Source: Marilutibacter penaei
GTDB lineage: Bacteria > Pseudomonadota > Gammaproteobacteria > Xanthomonadales > Xanthomonadaceae
DNA length: 64,000 nucleotides
Assembly: GCF_014145395.1 (NCBI RefSeq)
Contig: NZ_JACHTE010000003.1
Coordinates: forward strand, 303,763 to 367,762
Direction: 5' to 3'
A program made the translations under genes and the position numbers. The notes below the pieces were generated by a model, which saw only the letters and a list, made by a program, of their open reading frames with translations, did no database searches and was not told the origin of the DNA. Shown here piece after piece: positions 18,025 to 27,363 of the stretch. Numbering within the stretch: position 1 is the stretch's first letter; each line of letters begins with the position of its first letter.

Positions 18025-19320
18025 ATGTCCAGTCCGAGCCCCGCCGCGGAGTCGCCGCCGCAGACTCCGCCGTCGCGCAGCCGCCCCCTGAGCGACGCCC
18101 GGTATTCGGAGCGCATCCGTTTCGTCTGCGAGCTCGCCGAGCGCCTGCATGCCTACGGGACCACCTCGCAGCGCCTCGAGGGCGCGATCACCCTGATCGC
18201 GGAGAAGCTGCAGCTCGAGTGCGAGCCCTGGGCCAATCCGACGGGCCTGATCCTGACCTTCAGCGATCCCCTGCGCCCCCCTGGCGAGAGCGACGTGACC
18301 CGGGTGATCCGGCTCTCGCCGGGCGATAACGACCTCGCCCGGCTGGTCGAGACCGACCGTGTCGCCGAGGCGGTGCTGGCCGGCGACATGGGCCTGCAGG
18401 AGGCCTACGCGGCATTGGAGGCCCTGGATACGCCGCCTGCGTGGCCGTCGCGCGTCCTGCTGGCGTTCGGCTACTGCATGTCGGCGAGCGCGGTCGCGGC
18501 GTTGTTGCGGCTGCCCTGGCTGGACATCGGGGTGGCGGCGATCAACGGCTTGATGATCGGCGTGCTGGTGCAGATGGCCGATCTGCGCCCCCGGCTGAAG
18601 GAGGGCATGGAGACGATCGCGGCATTGATCGCCACCGCGACCACGCTCCTGATCGCCAGTCACGTCGCGCCGCTCAACCAGAACACCGTGATCATCGCGT
18701 CGCTGATCGTGCTGTTGCCCGGGCTGGCGCTGACCAATGCGGTCAGCGAGTTGACCAGCCAGCACCTGATCTCGGGCTCCGCGCGCTTCGCCGGCGCGGT
18801 CACGACCGTGCTCAAGCTCGGCATTGGCACCGCCCTGGCGATGTACATGGTGAGCCTGGCCGGGCTCGATCCGCAGGTTCGCGGGTGGCGGCCACAGCCT
18901 GCATGGGTGGAAGGTGCCGCGGTGGTCGTGGCGGCCTGCGCCTTCGCGATCCTGTTCCGCGGACAACGCCGGGATTATCCCGTAGTGATGCTGGCGGCCG
19001 CGAGCGGTTACCTGATCTCGCGCCACGTGGGTCTGGCCCTGGGCAGCCCGGTGGGCATTTTCCTGGCCGCGCTGGTGATTACTGTCGCCGGCAACGCCTA
19101 TGCGCAGATCACCAAGCGCCCCGGGGCCGTGATCCGGGTGCCCGGCATCATCATGCTGGTGCCCGGCAGCGCCAGCTTGCGCGGACTGCTGACGCTCATC
19201 CAGCAACAGGACGTGGGCGCCGGGAACCAGGCATTGCTGGCGGTGTTCAATATCCTGCTGTCGCTGATCGCAGGCCTGATGATCGGCAACCTGCTGTTGC
19301 CATCGCGCCGGAACCTGTAG
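18025..19320 (+). CDS. ThrE-family threonine/serine exporter
   Basis: Inner-membrane protein (431 aa) of the ThrE family, whose studied members export threonine and serine by proton-motive force. The N-terminal ~130 residues are soluble, with the family's RIRFVCELAERLHAYGTTSQRLEG; then come about ten hydrophobic segments in two blocks (ThrE-like and DUF3815-like), joined here in one chain. Distinctive parts are ISSRH-type SRHVGLALGSP and VPGIIMLVPGSASLRGL. It is divergent from the MCE operon across 98 bases, where both promoters must lie. The actual substrate is inferred from the family only. Confidence 0.88.
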   Translation: MSSPSPAAESPPQTPPSRSRPLSDARYSERIRFVCELAERLHAYGTTSQRLEGAITLIAEKLQLECEPWANPTGLILTFSDPLRPPGESDVTRVIRLSPGDNDLARLVETDRVAEAVLAGDMGLQEAYAALEALDTPPAWPSRVLLAFGYCMSASAVAALLRLPWLDIGVAAINGLMIGVLVQMADLRPRLKEGMETIAALIATATTLLIASHVAPLNQNTVIIASLIVLLPGLALTNAVSELTSQHLISGSARFAGAVTTVLKLGIGTALAMYMVSLAGLDPQVRGWRPQPAWVEGAAVVVAACAFAILFRGQRRDYPVVMLAAASGYLISRHVGLALGSPVGIFLAALVITVAGNAYAQITKRPGAVIRVPGIIMLVPGSASLRGLLTLIQQQDVGAGNQALLAVFNILLSLIAGLMIGNLLLPSRRNL

Positions 19321-19361
19321 CGCCAGGACCGTTTCCCACGGACGGCAGGTGCCGGAATGCC

Positions 19362-19386
19362 GACGCCGGCCCAGGGAGCCGGCGTC
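19362..19386 (-). terminator. GC hairpin downstream of the H-NS-family gene
   Basis: GACGCCGGC and GCCGGCGTC form a perfect 9-bp stem with a 7-base loop, 17 bases past the stop codon of the minus-strand gene and 41 bases past the plus-strand ThrE gene. No T-run follows on either strand, so termination would need Rho or is weak; it may mainly protect 3' ends. Confidence 0.5.
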
Positions 19387-19403
19387 CAGGCAGTACGACC
19401 GGC

Positions 19404-19766
19404 TTACTTGACGATCAGGAAATCGTCCGCGTTGCGGCCTTCGGCGGTGTACGCCGCCAGCCAACGCGGCTGCTTGCCGCGCCCGGTCCAGGTGTTGGCG
19501 CTGTTGGCGGGATCGCGGTACTTCGGCGCCACCTTGCCGGTCTTGCGGCCCTTGCGGGGGCTCGCGGCGCGCGGCGCGGCGCCCGTCGCCCGCTTCGAAC
19601 CGAACAGCTCTTCCACCGTGTAGCCCTCGGCCTTGGCCAGTGCCGTGACCTTGCGGCGCACCGATGCGATCGGCTTGCGCTTGGCGAGGGTGGTCTTGCG
19701 CTTCTTGGCCTGGGTGATCAGGGCGTTGAGTTCTTTCTGCGACAGGGCGTTCAGATCGATGGTCAT
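19404..19766 (-). CDS. H-NS-family nucleoid-associated protein
   Basis: Small basic DNA-binding protein (120 aa) that compacts DNA and silences AT-rich genes. The N-terminal half is helical and rich in Lys (SQKELNALITQAKKRKTTLAKRK), which would serve for oligomerisation. The C-terminal DNA-binding domain has YRDPANSANTWTGRGKQPRW, the conserved H-NS core, and ends in ADDFLIVK. GGAGGCC upstream of the ATG is a good ribosome site. A nested inverted repeat 44 bases upstream may be an operator. The gene is single and lies between convergent ThrE and proS. Confidence 0.93.
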   Translation of the reverse strand: MTIDLNALSQKELNALITQAKKRKTTLAKRKPIASVRRKVTALAKAEGYTVEELFGSKRATGAAPRAASPRKGRKTGKVAPKYRDPANSANTWTGRGKQPRWLAAYTAEGRNADDFLIVK

Positions 19767-19809
19767 GGGGCCTCCGGATGGGATGGAAATGCGCGATATC
19801 CATCCATGG

Positions 19810-19838
19810 AAACCATCAAAGGATAATCCCGATGGTTT
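19810..19838. promoter_or_regulatory. Nested inverted repeat upstream of the H-NS-family gene
   Basis: The outer arms AAACCATC and GATGGTTT enclose a smaller palindrome GGATAATCC. The 29-bp dyad sits in a locally AT-rich patch 44 bases before the start codon. It could be a site of autoregulation, or on the plus strand a terminator, since TTT follows its second arm. Confidence 0.45.
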
Positions 19839-19935
19839 TTCGCGTAAACCGATCGGGGCGCGTCCGCCGGGTATTCAAACCTCCCGCGGCGGATTTTCAG
19901 GCCGCCGGCTCCGGCGCGTCGCCAGCAACGCCTGC

Positions 19936-21648
19936 TCAGGAAGACAGGCGCCGGAACAGCGCGTCGCGGTCGAGGTTCTCGGTGTCCTCGGCCTGGCGCG
20001 CGCGGTATTCGTACGTGCCGCTTTCCAGACCGCGACCGGAAACCACGACCCGGTGCGGAATGCCGATCAGTTCGATATCGGCGAACATCGCCCCCGGCCG
20101 GAGGCCACGGTCATCGAGCACGGTTTCCACGCCCGCGGCATTCAGGTCGCGGTACAGCGCCTCGGCGGCCTCGGTCACCGCCGGGTCCTTCTTCGGGTTG
20201 ATCATGCAGACCACCGCGCGCCAGGGGGCCATGGCTTCCGGCCAGCGGATGCCATTGGCGTCGTGGTTCTGCTCGATCGCGGCCGCGACGATGCGAGATA
20301 CGCCGATGCCATAACACCCCATGGCCGGGACGCTCGCCTTGCCGGTCTCGTCGAGCACGGTGCATTTCATGGCCTCGGCGTATTTGCGGCCAAGCTGGAA
20401 GACATGGCCGACCTCGATGCCCCGGCACAGCGCCAGCGTGCCATGGCGGTCCGGGGAGAGGTCGCCTTCCACGACGTTGCGGATGTCCGCGACGGCATCC
20501 GGCTCGGGCAGGTCGCGACCCCAGTTGACGCCCGCGAGGTGATACCCCGGCCGATTGGCGCCGACGACGAAGTCGGCCATCGCGGCGACGCTGCGGTCCG
20601 CCACGACGCGGATCGGTGCCCGCGGGTTGACCGGGCCCAGGAACCCCGGGGTGCTGCCCAGGTGGGCCTCGATTTCCGCTTCGCTGGCCAGCCGGTGCGC
20701 TTCCAGCCCCGGAACCTTGGCCAGCTTGATCTCGTTCAATACGTGGTCGCCGCGGACCAGCGCCAGCACGAACAGCGGCGCGCCCCCGGCATCGGCGCCC
20801 ATCAGGGCGATCGACTTGACGGTGCGCTCCAGCCCCAGTCCCAGGAGCGCGGCCACGGCCTCGCAGGTTTTCTGGGTGGGAGTCTCGACCTCCCGCAGGT
20901 CTTCCTCGGCGGCATGCCGCTCACCGGTCGGCAGGGCCTCCGCCAGTTCCACGTTGGCCGCATAGTCGGAGTCGCTGGAGTAGGCCAGGGCGTCCTCGCC
21001 GGAATCGGCCAGGACATGGAATTCGTGCGAGGCGCTGCCGCCGATGCTGCCGGTATCCGCATACACCGCGCGATACTGCAGGCCCAGGCGGGAGAAAATG
21101 CGGCAATACGTGTCGTACATATTGCGGTATTCCCGGCCCAGGTCCTCGTCGGAGATATGGAAGGAGTAGGCGTCCTTCATCAGGAACTCGCGCGCGCGCA
21201 TCACGCCGAACCGCGGGCGGATCTCGTCCCGGAACTTGGTCTGGATCTGGTAGAACGTGACCGGGAGCTGTTTGTAGCTCGCCAGTTCATGGCGCGCGAA
21301 ATCGGTGATGACCTCTTCGTGGGTCGGCCCGTAGCAATACCAGGCGTCCTTGCGGTCCTGCATTTTCAGCAGCTGGCCGCCGAACTTCTCCCAGCGATCG
21401 GTTTCTTCCCACAGTTCGCGGGGCTGCACGGCCGGCATCAGCAGCTCGACCGCGCCGGCGGCATCCATTTCCTCGCGGACCACCTGTTCCACCTTGCGCA
21501 GCACGCGCAGGCCCAGCGGCGACCAGGTGTAGAGACCGGCGGCCAGCTTGCGGATCATGCCGGCCTTGAGCATCAGCTTGTGGCTGGCGAGCTCGGCCTC
21601 GGCGGGGGTTTCCTTGCTGGTATGGAGATGGAACTGCGACAGGCGCAT
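19936..21648 (-). CDS. proS: Prolyl-tRNA synthetase
   Basis: Class II synthetase (570 aa) that charges tRNA-Pro. Class II motif 2 is [25 protein letters not shown] and is preceded by GPTHEEVI; motif 3 is [17 protein letters not shown]. About 180 residues between them (roughly 220-400) form the insertion editing domain that clears Ala-tRNA-Pro, and the length marks the bacterial (E. coli-type) form. The C-terminal anticodon domain has [19 protein letters not shown] short hairpin (GGCGG-AAA-CCGCC) lies in its leader at about 21666-21677. DUF4124 follows on the same side upstream by 104 bases. Confidence 0.97.
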   Translation of the reverse strand: MRLSQFHLHTSKETPAEAELASHKLMLKAGMIRKLAAGLYTWSPLGLRVLRKVEQVVREEMDAAGAVELLMPAVQPRELWEETDRWEKFGGQLLKMQDRKDAWYCYGPTHEEVITDFARHELASYKQLPVTFYQIQTKFRDEIRPRFGVMRAREFLMKDAYSFHISDEDLGREYRNMYDTYCRIFSRLGLQYRAVYADTGSIGGSASHEFHVLADSGEDALAYSSDSDYAANVELAEALPTGERHAAEEDLREVETPTQKTCEAVAALLGLGLERTVKSIALMGADAGGAPLFVLALVRGDHVLNEIKLAKVPGLEAHRLASEAEIEAHLGSTPGFLGPVNPRAPIRVVADRSVAAMADFVVGANRPGYHLAGVNWGRDLPEPDAVADIRNVVEGDLSPDRHGTLALCRGIEVGHVFQLGRKYAEAMKCTVLDETGKASVPAMGCYGIGVSRIVAAAIEQNHDANGIRWPEAMAPWRAVVCMINPKKDPAVTEAAEALYRDLNAAGVETVLDDRGLRPGAMFADIELIGIPHRVVVSGRGLESGTYEYRARQAEDTENLDRDALFRRLSS

Positions 21649-21752
21649 TGGCGAGCTTCAATCGGGCGGAAACCGCCATTCTGCCGTGCGCGGGCGCGCG
21701 AGGCGAGTCCGGCCGGGCCGGACATGCATCCGCGAGGGGAAGGACGACCGGT

Positions 21753-22190
21753 TCAGGCGTCGCCGTCGTTGCCGGAGGCCGCGGCGGGGGCGGTGCAATG
21801 CACGCGTATGGCCGCCTCGGCGAGTTGTTTCTGGGCCGCGCGCTGCGCGTCGTTCAGGGTGCCATCCGCCTTGCCGTCGCCGTCCTCGTCGATGCCGACC
21901 GGTCCGCCGGACTCGAGCTGGCTCAGGTTGGCCCGAGCGGACTGGCAGTTCGGATTCTCGGTCGGAGCCCCGGCATCGGCACTCGTGACCTGCGGGTCGC
22001 GCACCGCGAGCTGCCGGGATTCGTACGGGCTTCCGGCGGGAGGGGAGTCGGAATAATGGGTGACGCCATTGGCATCCTTCCACTGGTACACCTCCCCGGC
22101 GATCGCGGGCGTGCAGGCGACCAGCAGCACGGCCAGGAGCGTGACGGGACCGCGGACGCGGCTGGAGCGGAGCAGACGGAAGCGGGTCAT
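21753..22190 (-). CDS. DUF4124 domain protein, exported
   Basis: Envelope protein of 145 aa with a signal peptide (PVTLLAVLLVACTPAIA) that could be cleaved after AIA or processed as a lipoprotein at Cys. The mature start GEVYQWKDANGVTHYSDSPP is the DUF4124 core, a small beta domain of unknown role that is very common in Xanthomonadaceae. A later DEDGDGKADG stretch resembles a calcium-binding loop. It lies upstream of proS on the same strand but nothing in the sequence ties the two functions together. Divergent from pssA. Confidence 0.88.
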   Translation of the reverse strand: MTRFRLLRSSRVRGPVTLLAVLLVACTPAIAGEVYQWKDANGVTHYSDSPPAGSPYESRQLAVRDPQVTSADAGAPTENPNCQSARANLSQLESGGPVGIDEDGDGKADGTLNDAQRAAQKQLAEAAIRVHCTAPAAASGNDGDA

Positions 22191-22262
22191 CTAGAGACTC
22201 CAGACGCAATATTCGGCGGGATTGCTCCGATTCCACCACCGCTGCGACGGTCAGGCAAGCGA

Positions 22263-22268
22263 TACACT
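22263..22268 (+). promoter_or_regulatory. Putative -10 element of pssA, close to the start codon
   Basis: TACACT ends 7 bases before the pssA ATG and there is no ribosome-binding sequence between them, so transcription would start at or next to the A of the ATG. This suggests a leaderless mRNA. Confidence 0.35.
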
Positions 22269-22275
22269 CTATGCC

Positions 22276-23058
22276 ATGCCAGAAACCCCACCTCCGTCAC
22301 GCAGCCTGACGCAGCCCCGCGGCCGCGGCATCTACCTGCTCCCCAATCTGTTCACCACCGGCGGTCTGTTCGCCGGCTTCTACGCCATCATCGCGGCCTC
22401 CCAAGGGCATTTCGACGATGCGTGCATCGCTGTGTTCGTCGCGGCGATCCTGGATGGCCTGGACGGCCGGGTGGCCCGTTTGACCAACACCCAGAGCGAG
22501 TTCGGGGTGCAATACGACTCGCTGGCGGACCTGATCAGCTTTGGCCTCGCGCCGGCGATGGTCATGTACCACTGGGCCCTCGTCACGATGCGGCTGGACG
22601 GCATCACGGCCGGCAAGGTCGGCTGGATCGCCGCGTTCCTGTACGCCGCGTGCGCCGCATTGCGGCTGGCGCGTTTCAACGCGCAGGTGGGCGTGGTGGA
22701 CAAACGCTGGTTCATCGGACTGGCGAGCCCCGCGGCGGCCGGCCTGCTGGTGAGCTTCGTCTGGACCGCGGAGGAGCTGGGCCTTACCGGTGAGGCCATG
22801 CGCTACGTGGCCCTGGCGGTCACGGTGAGCGCGGCCTTGCTGATGGTGAGCGGGCTGCGCTATTCCAGCTTCAAGGGAGGGCCCCGGCACGACCGGGTGC
22901 CTTTCCTGGCGATCATCGTGGTGCTCGTGGTGCTGGTGGCGATCGCCATCGACCCGCCCACGGTCCTGCTCGTGATCGGCACCCTCTATGCACTGTCCGG
23001 TCCTGCATGGTGGCTGTGGCGTCGCGTCCGGCGCAGTCGCGAGGCCCCCCCGGCGTGA
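22276..23058 (+). CDS. pssA: CDP-diacylglycerol-serine O-phosphatidyltransferase
   Basis: Integral membrane enzyme (260 aa) that makes phosphatidylserine, the precursor of phosphatidylethanolamine. The CDP-alcohol phosphotransferase motif is complete: Asp63-Gly64, Ala67-Arg68, Gly77, Asp81 and Asp85 in DGRVARLTNTQSEFGVQYD. Around it are six to eight hydrophobic helices. The start at 22276 is the only in-frame ATG close to the conserved NLFTTGGLFAGFYAI; a longer one at 22222 adds unlike sequence. It has no visible ribosome site. Its stop overlaps the start of the next gene (TGATG). Confidence 0.95.
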   Translation: MPETPPPSRSLTQPRGRGIYLLPNLFTTGGLFAGFYAIIAASQGHFDDACIAVFVAAILDGLDGRVARLTNTQSEFGVQYDSLADLISFGLAPAMVMYHWALVTMRLDGITAGKVGWIAAFLYAACAALRLARFNAQVGVVDKRWFIGLASPAAAGLLVSFVWTAEELGLTGEAMRYVALAVTVSAALLMVSGLRYSSFKGGPRHDRVPFLAIIVVLVVLVAIAIDPPTVLLVIGTLYALSGPAWWLWRRVRRSREAPPA

Positions 23059-23513
23059 TGGCGATGGCCGAACCGGTGTGGACCGCGGAGCAGTGCCGCT
23101 GGCTGCGCGCGCTGGATCTCGAGCCCTGGGTGGTGGCCGGGCATGGGCTCGAGGAAGAGGAGGCGTTGCCGATGCCCCGCGCGGAGCCGGCACCTCCCGC
23201 CGATGTCCCCGCAAACGCAAGGCCCAGCGTACCCGTCGCGCCGCAGCGCGGAACGGACCCGGGCCGGGCGCGCCACTCACCGTCGTTGCCGGGCGGGGAA
23301 ACCCCCGGGGAGGCGGCTGCCATGCCGACCCGGCTGGACATGTCCGACCCGCTGTTCCGCGCCCTGCTGCGGGCCACGCGTTGCCGGACGCCGCGGGAAG
23401 GCCAGGCGATGCTGGCCCGGGTGGAGGTGGCGCCCGAAGCGATGCGTGCCGATCCCGCGGCCAAGCGGGTGGCGTGGCAGCGACTGCGGCGCCTGAGGAG
23501 GGCAGGCGCGTGA
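23058..23513 (+). CDS. Hypothetical 151-aa protein between pssA and rimI
   Basis: The start codon overlaps the pssA stop and the stop codon overlaps the rimI start, so it is almost surely translated. Residues 1-35 (WTAEQCRWLRALDLEPWVV) and 95-151 (DMSDPLFRALLRATR through RVAWQRLRRLRRAG) look folded, separated by a low-complexity Pro/Ala linker. I do not recognise either part. In the family context, an accessory to RimI is only a guess. No signal peptide or membrane segment. Its high Pro/Arg content is partly driven by GC-rich codons. Confidence 0.7.
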   Translation: MAMAEPVWTAEQCRWLRALDLEPWVVAGHGLEEEEALPMPRAEPAPPADVPANARPSVPVAPQRGTDPGRARHSPSLPGGETPGEAAAMPTRLDMSDPLFRALLRATRCRTPREGQAMLARVEVAPEAMRADPAAKRVAWQRLRRLRRAGA

Positions 23514-24007
23514 GCGCGCAGCCGGTGGGCATGCGGCCTGAAGCTGCTTTGCAGCCGGCGGCGCTGCGGCCGATGCGGGAGGGCGACCTGGACGATGTCT
23601 ACGAGATCGAGATCTCGGCCTACCCATTTCCGTGGACGCTGGGCATCTTCCGTGACTGCCTTCGCGCCGACTACCCGGCCTGGGTGCTGCACGAACAGGG
23701 CCGTATCGTCGGTTACTTCCTGATGAGCGTGGCGGTGGGCGAGGCGCACCTGCTCAATATCTGCATCGCACCCGGACTCCAGCACCGCGGGCATGGGCGA
23801 CGCCTGGTGCAGGCCATGCTGCACGTGGCCCGGGGGCGGGGAGCGGAGCGGGTATTCCTGGAGGTGCGACCCTCGAACGGCGTCGCGATCCGCCTGTACG
23901 AACAGGAAGGCTTCAACGAGATCGGCCGGCGTCCCCGCTATTACCCGTCGCATGACGGGCGCGAGGACGCGCTGGTGATGGCGAAGGAGCTGCTCCCCGC
24001 CGAATGA
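23510..24007 (+). CDS. rimI: Ribosomal protein S18-alanine N-acetyltransferase
   Basis: GNAT acetyltransferase (165 aa) that acetylates the N-terminal alanine of ribosomal protein S18. The acetyl-CoA loop is RGHGRRLVQAML after LLNICIAPGLQH, and the C-terminal FLEVRPSNGVAIRLYEQEGF is the typical RimI signature. The start is taken as GTG at 23510: GAGGAGGG lies 7 bases upstream and it overlaps the stop of the previous gene (GTGA); the first ATG would be seven codons later. Third gene of the pssA-hypothetical-rimI operon; ends 6 bases before the convergent valS. Confidence 0.93.
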   Translation: MSAQPVGMRPEAALQPAALRPMREGDLDDVYEIEISAYPFPWTLGIFRDCLRADYPAWVLHEQGRIVGYFLMSVAVGEAHLLNICIAPGLQHRGHGRRLVQAMLHVARGRGAERVFLEVRPSNGVAIRLYEQEGFNEIGRRPRYYPSHDGREDALVMAKELLPAE

Positions 24008-24013
24008 GCCCGG

Positions 24014-26863
24014 TCAGCCCAGCTTCGTGCGCTGGGCGACGAGCGCGTCGTGCTGCTGGCTCCAGTCCGCGAGGCGCTTGCGTTCCTGCTCGACCACCGC
24101 GGCGGGGGCGTTGTCGACGAAGGTGGCGTTGCCCAGCTTGCCGGTGCACTTGGCGATCTCGCCGGCGACGCGCTTGATCTCCTTGTCGAGGCGCGTGCGC
24201 TCGGCATCGAGGTCGACCAGGCCTTCCAGCGGCACCAGCAGCTTCAGTTCGCCGACCACCGCGGCGGCTGCGGGGGGTGCCTCCGCTTCGGCCTCCAGCA
24301 CGTCGATCGACTCGATCCGGTTGAGGAAGCGCAGCGATGCGCCGAAGCGCTGCGCGCGGGCGAGATCGGCCTCGCTACCGCCGGCCAGCAGCAGGCGGAC
24401 CTGCTTCGACGGGGCGACGTTGAGCTCGCTGCGCACGCGGCGCAGTGCGGACACCATGGACTTCAGCCACTCGATGTCGATCTCGGCCGCCTCGAAGCCC
24501 TCGACGTCGAGGTCGCCGGCCACCGGGTAAGGGCGGTGCATCAGGCTGCCGGCCAGGCCCAGTCGCGGCGCGACGGCCTGCCACAGCTCCTCGGTCACGA
24601 AGGGCACCAGCGGGTGGAGCAGCGCCAGCAGGCGTTCCAGCACGTACAGCAGGGTGTGGCGGGTGCTGGCGGCCGCTTCGGCGTCCTCGCCATTGAGCGC
24701 CGGCTTGGCCAGCTCGACGAACCAGTCGCAGTACTCGTTCCAGGCGAACTCGTAGAGCGCCTGGCTGAGCAGGTCGAAACGGTACTCGGCGAAATGCCGG
24801 GCGGCATCGCGGGTTGCCGCATCCAGGCGCGCGAGGATCCAGCGCTCGGCATCGGTGCGCGGTTGCGGCACGCCCTCGAAACTCGCGCCCTCGGTGTTCA
24901 TCAGCACGAAGCGGGTGGCGTTCCACAGCTTGTTGCAGAAGTTCTTGTAGCCCTCGGCCCGGCCGAGGTCGAACTTGATGTCGCGGCCGGGGCCGGCCAG
25001 GGCCGCCAGGGTGAAGCGCAGCGCGTCGGCGCCGAACGCGGGGATGCCCTCGGGGAACTCGCGGCGGGTCGCCTTCTCGATCTTCTCCGCCATCTTCGGC
25101 TGCATCAGCCCCGAGGTGCGCTTGGCCACCAGCGCGTCGGCGCTGATACCGTCGATCAGGTCCAGCGGGTCGAGCACGTTGCCCTTGGACTTGGACATCT
25201 TCTGGCCGTGCGAATCGCGCACCAGGCCGGTGATGTAGACGTCGCGGAACGGCACTCCACCGGTGAAGTGGTCGGTCATCATGATCATCCGGGCGACCCA
25301 GAAGAAGATGATGTCGAAGCCGGTGACCAGCACCGACGACGGCAGGTAACGGTCGAAGCCGCGCGCGGCCATCGCCTCCGGATCCGGCCAGCCCTGCGTG
25401 CTGAAGGGCCACAGCGCCGACGAGAACCAGGTCTCCAGCACGTCGTTGTCCTGCGTCAGCACGGCATCGTCGGCGATGCCGTTCATTGCGCGCACTTCCG
25501 CTTCGTCGCGACCGACGAAGACGTTGCCTTCGGCGTCGTACCACGCCGGGATGCGATGGCCCCACCACAGCTGGCGGCTGATGCACCAGTCCTGGATGTT
25601 CTCCATCCAGTGGCGGTAGGTGTTGATCCAGTTGCCGGGGACGAAGCGGACCTCGCCGGGCTTTCCGTCGGTGCCGGCCGCGAGCTCCAGGCCGCGCGCG
25701 CCCAGGGTGTCCATGTCCACGAACCACTGGTCGGTCAGGTAGGGCTCGATCACCTGCCCGGTACGGTCGCCGCGCGGCACCTGCAGCTTGTGCGGTTTCT
25801 CCTCGACCAGCAGGCCGTTCGCGTCGAGGTCGGCGAGCACCGCCTTGCGCGCGTCGTAGCGGTCGAGCCCACGGTACTTCGCCGGCGCTTCCTCGTTGAC
25901 GGCGGCGTCCGGGGTGAGGATGTTGATCGTGGGCAGCGAGTGGCGCTGGCCCACCTGGTAGTCGTTGAAGTCATGCGCGGGCGTCACCTTGACCACGCCG
26001 GTGCCGAAATCACGCTCGACGTAGGCATCGGCGATCACCGGGATGCGACGGCCGGTCAGCGGCAGTTCGACCGACTGGCCGATCAGCGACGCATAGCGCG
26101 GGTCCTCGGGATGCACCATCACCGCGGTGTCGCCGAGCATGGTCTCCGGGCGTGTGGTCGCGACGACCAGGTAGTTCCGCCGCTCACGCAGGAGCTCGTT
26201 GCCGTCGGCGTCGACGTCCACGTGCTCGTAATCGGCGCCGTCGGCGAGCGGGTAGCGGATCGACCACAGGAAGCCGTCTTCCTCCTGGTTCACCACTTCG
26301 AGGTCGGAGATCGCGGTCTTCAGCACCGGATCCCAGTTGACCAGGCGCTGGCCGCGGTAGATGAGGCTCTCGCCGTGCAGGCGCACGAAGGCCTCGGTCA
26401 CGGCTTCGGCGGGCATCGGGTCCATCGTGAACACGCTGCGGGTCCAGTCGCCCGAGGTGCCGAGGCGGCGCATCTGCCGCTCGATGGTGTCGCCAGAATG
26501 CTGCTTCCACTCCCAGACCTTGCCGATGAACCCCTCGCGGCCGAGCGAGTCGCGGGTCTCGCCCTTGCCCTCGGCCGCCAGGTTGCGGCTGACGACCATC
26601 TCGGTGGCGATGCCGGCGTGGTCGCTGCCCATCTGCCACAGCACGTCGAAACCGCGCATGCGGTGGTAGCGCACCAGCGCGTCCATCAGCGTGTGCTGGA
26701 AGGCATGGCCCATGTGCAGGGTGCCGGTGACGTTCGGCGGCGGCAGCAGGATGCAATACGGCTCGCCCTGGCCGGACGGCGCGAACGCGCCGCTGGTTTC
26801 CCAGTGCTGGTACAGGCGGGACTCGAACTGGGTGGGGTCGTAGCTGGAGGCGAGGGTGGTCAT
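24014..26863 (-). CDS. valS: Valyl-tRNA synthetase
   Basis: Class I synthetase (949 aa) that charges tRNA-Val. The HIGH motif is HMGH at residues 50-53 within [15 protein letters not shown], and KMSKSKGN follows in the catalytic core. The large CP1 insertion between them carries editing ([18 protein letters not shown]). The C-terminal coiled-coil arm ends in [18 protein letters not shown], the ValS-specific tRNA-binding tail. It is last in the pepA-holC-valS operon, as in many gammaproteobacteria, with 64 bases between it and holC. Confidence 0.98.
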   Translation of the reverse strand: MTTLASSYDPTQFESRLYQHWETSGAFAPSGQGEPYCILLPPPNVTGTLHMGHAFQHTLMDALVRYHRMRGFDVLWQMGSDHAGIATEMVVSRNLAAEGKGETRDSLGREGFIGKVWEWKQHSGDTIERQMRRLGTSGDWTRSVFTMDPMPAEAVTEAFVRLHGESLIYRGQRLVNWDPVLKTAISDLEVVNQEEDGFLWSIRYPLADGADYEHVDVDADGNELLRERRNYLVVATTRPETMLGDTAVMVHPEDPRYASLIGQSVELPLTGRRIPVIADAYVERDFGTGVVKVTPAHDFNDYQVGQRHSLPTINILTPDAAVNEEAPAKYRGLDRYDARKAVLADLDANGLLVEEKPHKLQVPRGDRTGQVIEPYLTDQWFVDMDTLGARGLELAAGTDGKPGEVRFVPGNWINTYRHWMENIQDWCISRQLWWGHRIPAWYDAEGNVFVGRDEAEVRAMNGIADDAVLTQDNDVLETWFSSALWPFSTQGWPDPEAMAARGFDRYLPSSVLVTGFDIIFFWVARMIMMTDHFTGGVPFRDVYITGLVRDSHGQKMSKSKGNVLDPLDLIDGISADALVAKRTSGLMQPKMAEKIEKATRREFPEGIPAFGADALRFTLAALAGPGRDIKFDLGRAEGYKNFCNKLWNATRFVLMNTEGASFEGVPQPRTDAERWILARLDAATRDAARHFAEYRFDLLSQALYEFAWNEYCDWFVELAKPALNGEDAEAAASTRHTLLYVLERLLALLHPLVPFVTEELWQAVAPRLGLAGSLMHRPYPVAGDLDVEGFEAAEIDIEWLKSMVSALRRVRSELNVAPSKQVRLLLAGGSEADLARAQRFGASLRFLNRIESIDVLEAEAEAPPAAAAVVGELKLLVPLEGLVDLDAERTRLDKEIKRVAGEIAKCTGKLGNATFVDNAPAAVVEQERKRLADWSQQHDALVAQRTKLG

Positions 26864-26927
26864 GGGTCGGCTTCAGGTGTCGGTGTCATGCGCCGTCCGG
26901 ATCCGCGCGGGCGGCCGGCTTGGCGCG

Positions 26928-27353
26928 TTACATGTCGTGCTTGTTCAGGTCGATGCCGCGGGCCTGGTACTGCTTCCAGCGCTCGCGCAGCGGGCCGCGT
27001 GCGCTTTCGTCCGCAGGCACGACTTCCAGTACGCGCTCGAACGTGCCTTCGACCGCGCCGTCGCGCAGGTTGACCACGATCGGGCGAAGGGGGACATCGG
27101 CATCGGGCGCGGCGATCAGCACGTCCGCTTCGTCCTCGTCCATGTCGAGGCCGGCGATCTGGTGCGGGATGAAGGCGTCCGGCTCGAACGACCACAGCAG
27201 GTCGTCGAGCTGCTCGGCCTGTGCGGCGTCGCGCGCGAGCACCAGCGTCGGCAGGCCTTTCTCGTAGGCCCGCTTCACCAGCTCGCAGACCAGGCGCAGC
27301 GGTTCCTCGCGGAACCGCGGCTTGGCAATCAGGTAGAAATCGGCGCGCGCCAC
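26928..27353 (-). CDS. holC: DNA polymerase III, chi subunit
   Basis: Clamp-loader accessory subunit (141 aa) that links the polymerase III holoenzyme to SSB. The family pattern is present: ADFYLIAKPRF at the start, LACELVKRAYEKGLPTLVLARD-like in the first third, and LDDLLWSFEPDAFIPH in the middle, ending near WKQYQARGIDLNKHDM. It is located between pepA and valS, the usual position in this group. It starts 10 bases after the pepA stop, so it is co-transcribed and perhaps coupled. Confidence 0.94.
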   Translation of the reverse strand: MARADFYLIAKPRFREEPLRLVCELVKRAYEKGLPTLVLARDAAQAEQLDDLLWSFEPDAFIPHQIAGLDMDEDEADVLIAAPDADVPLRPIVVNLRDGAVEGTFERVLEVVPADESARGPLRERWKQYQARGIDLNKHDM

Positions 27354-27363
27354 GGACGGGGCG

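Noticed and set aside
24050..27073. 1007-codon open frame opposite valS
   Set aside because: Shadow of the valS coding sequence at high GC; no family motifs and no start signal.
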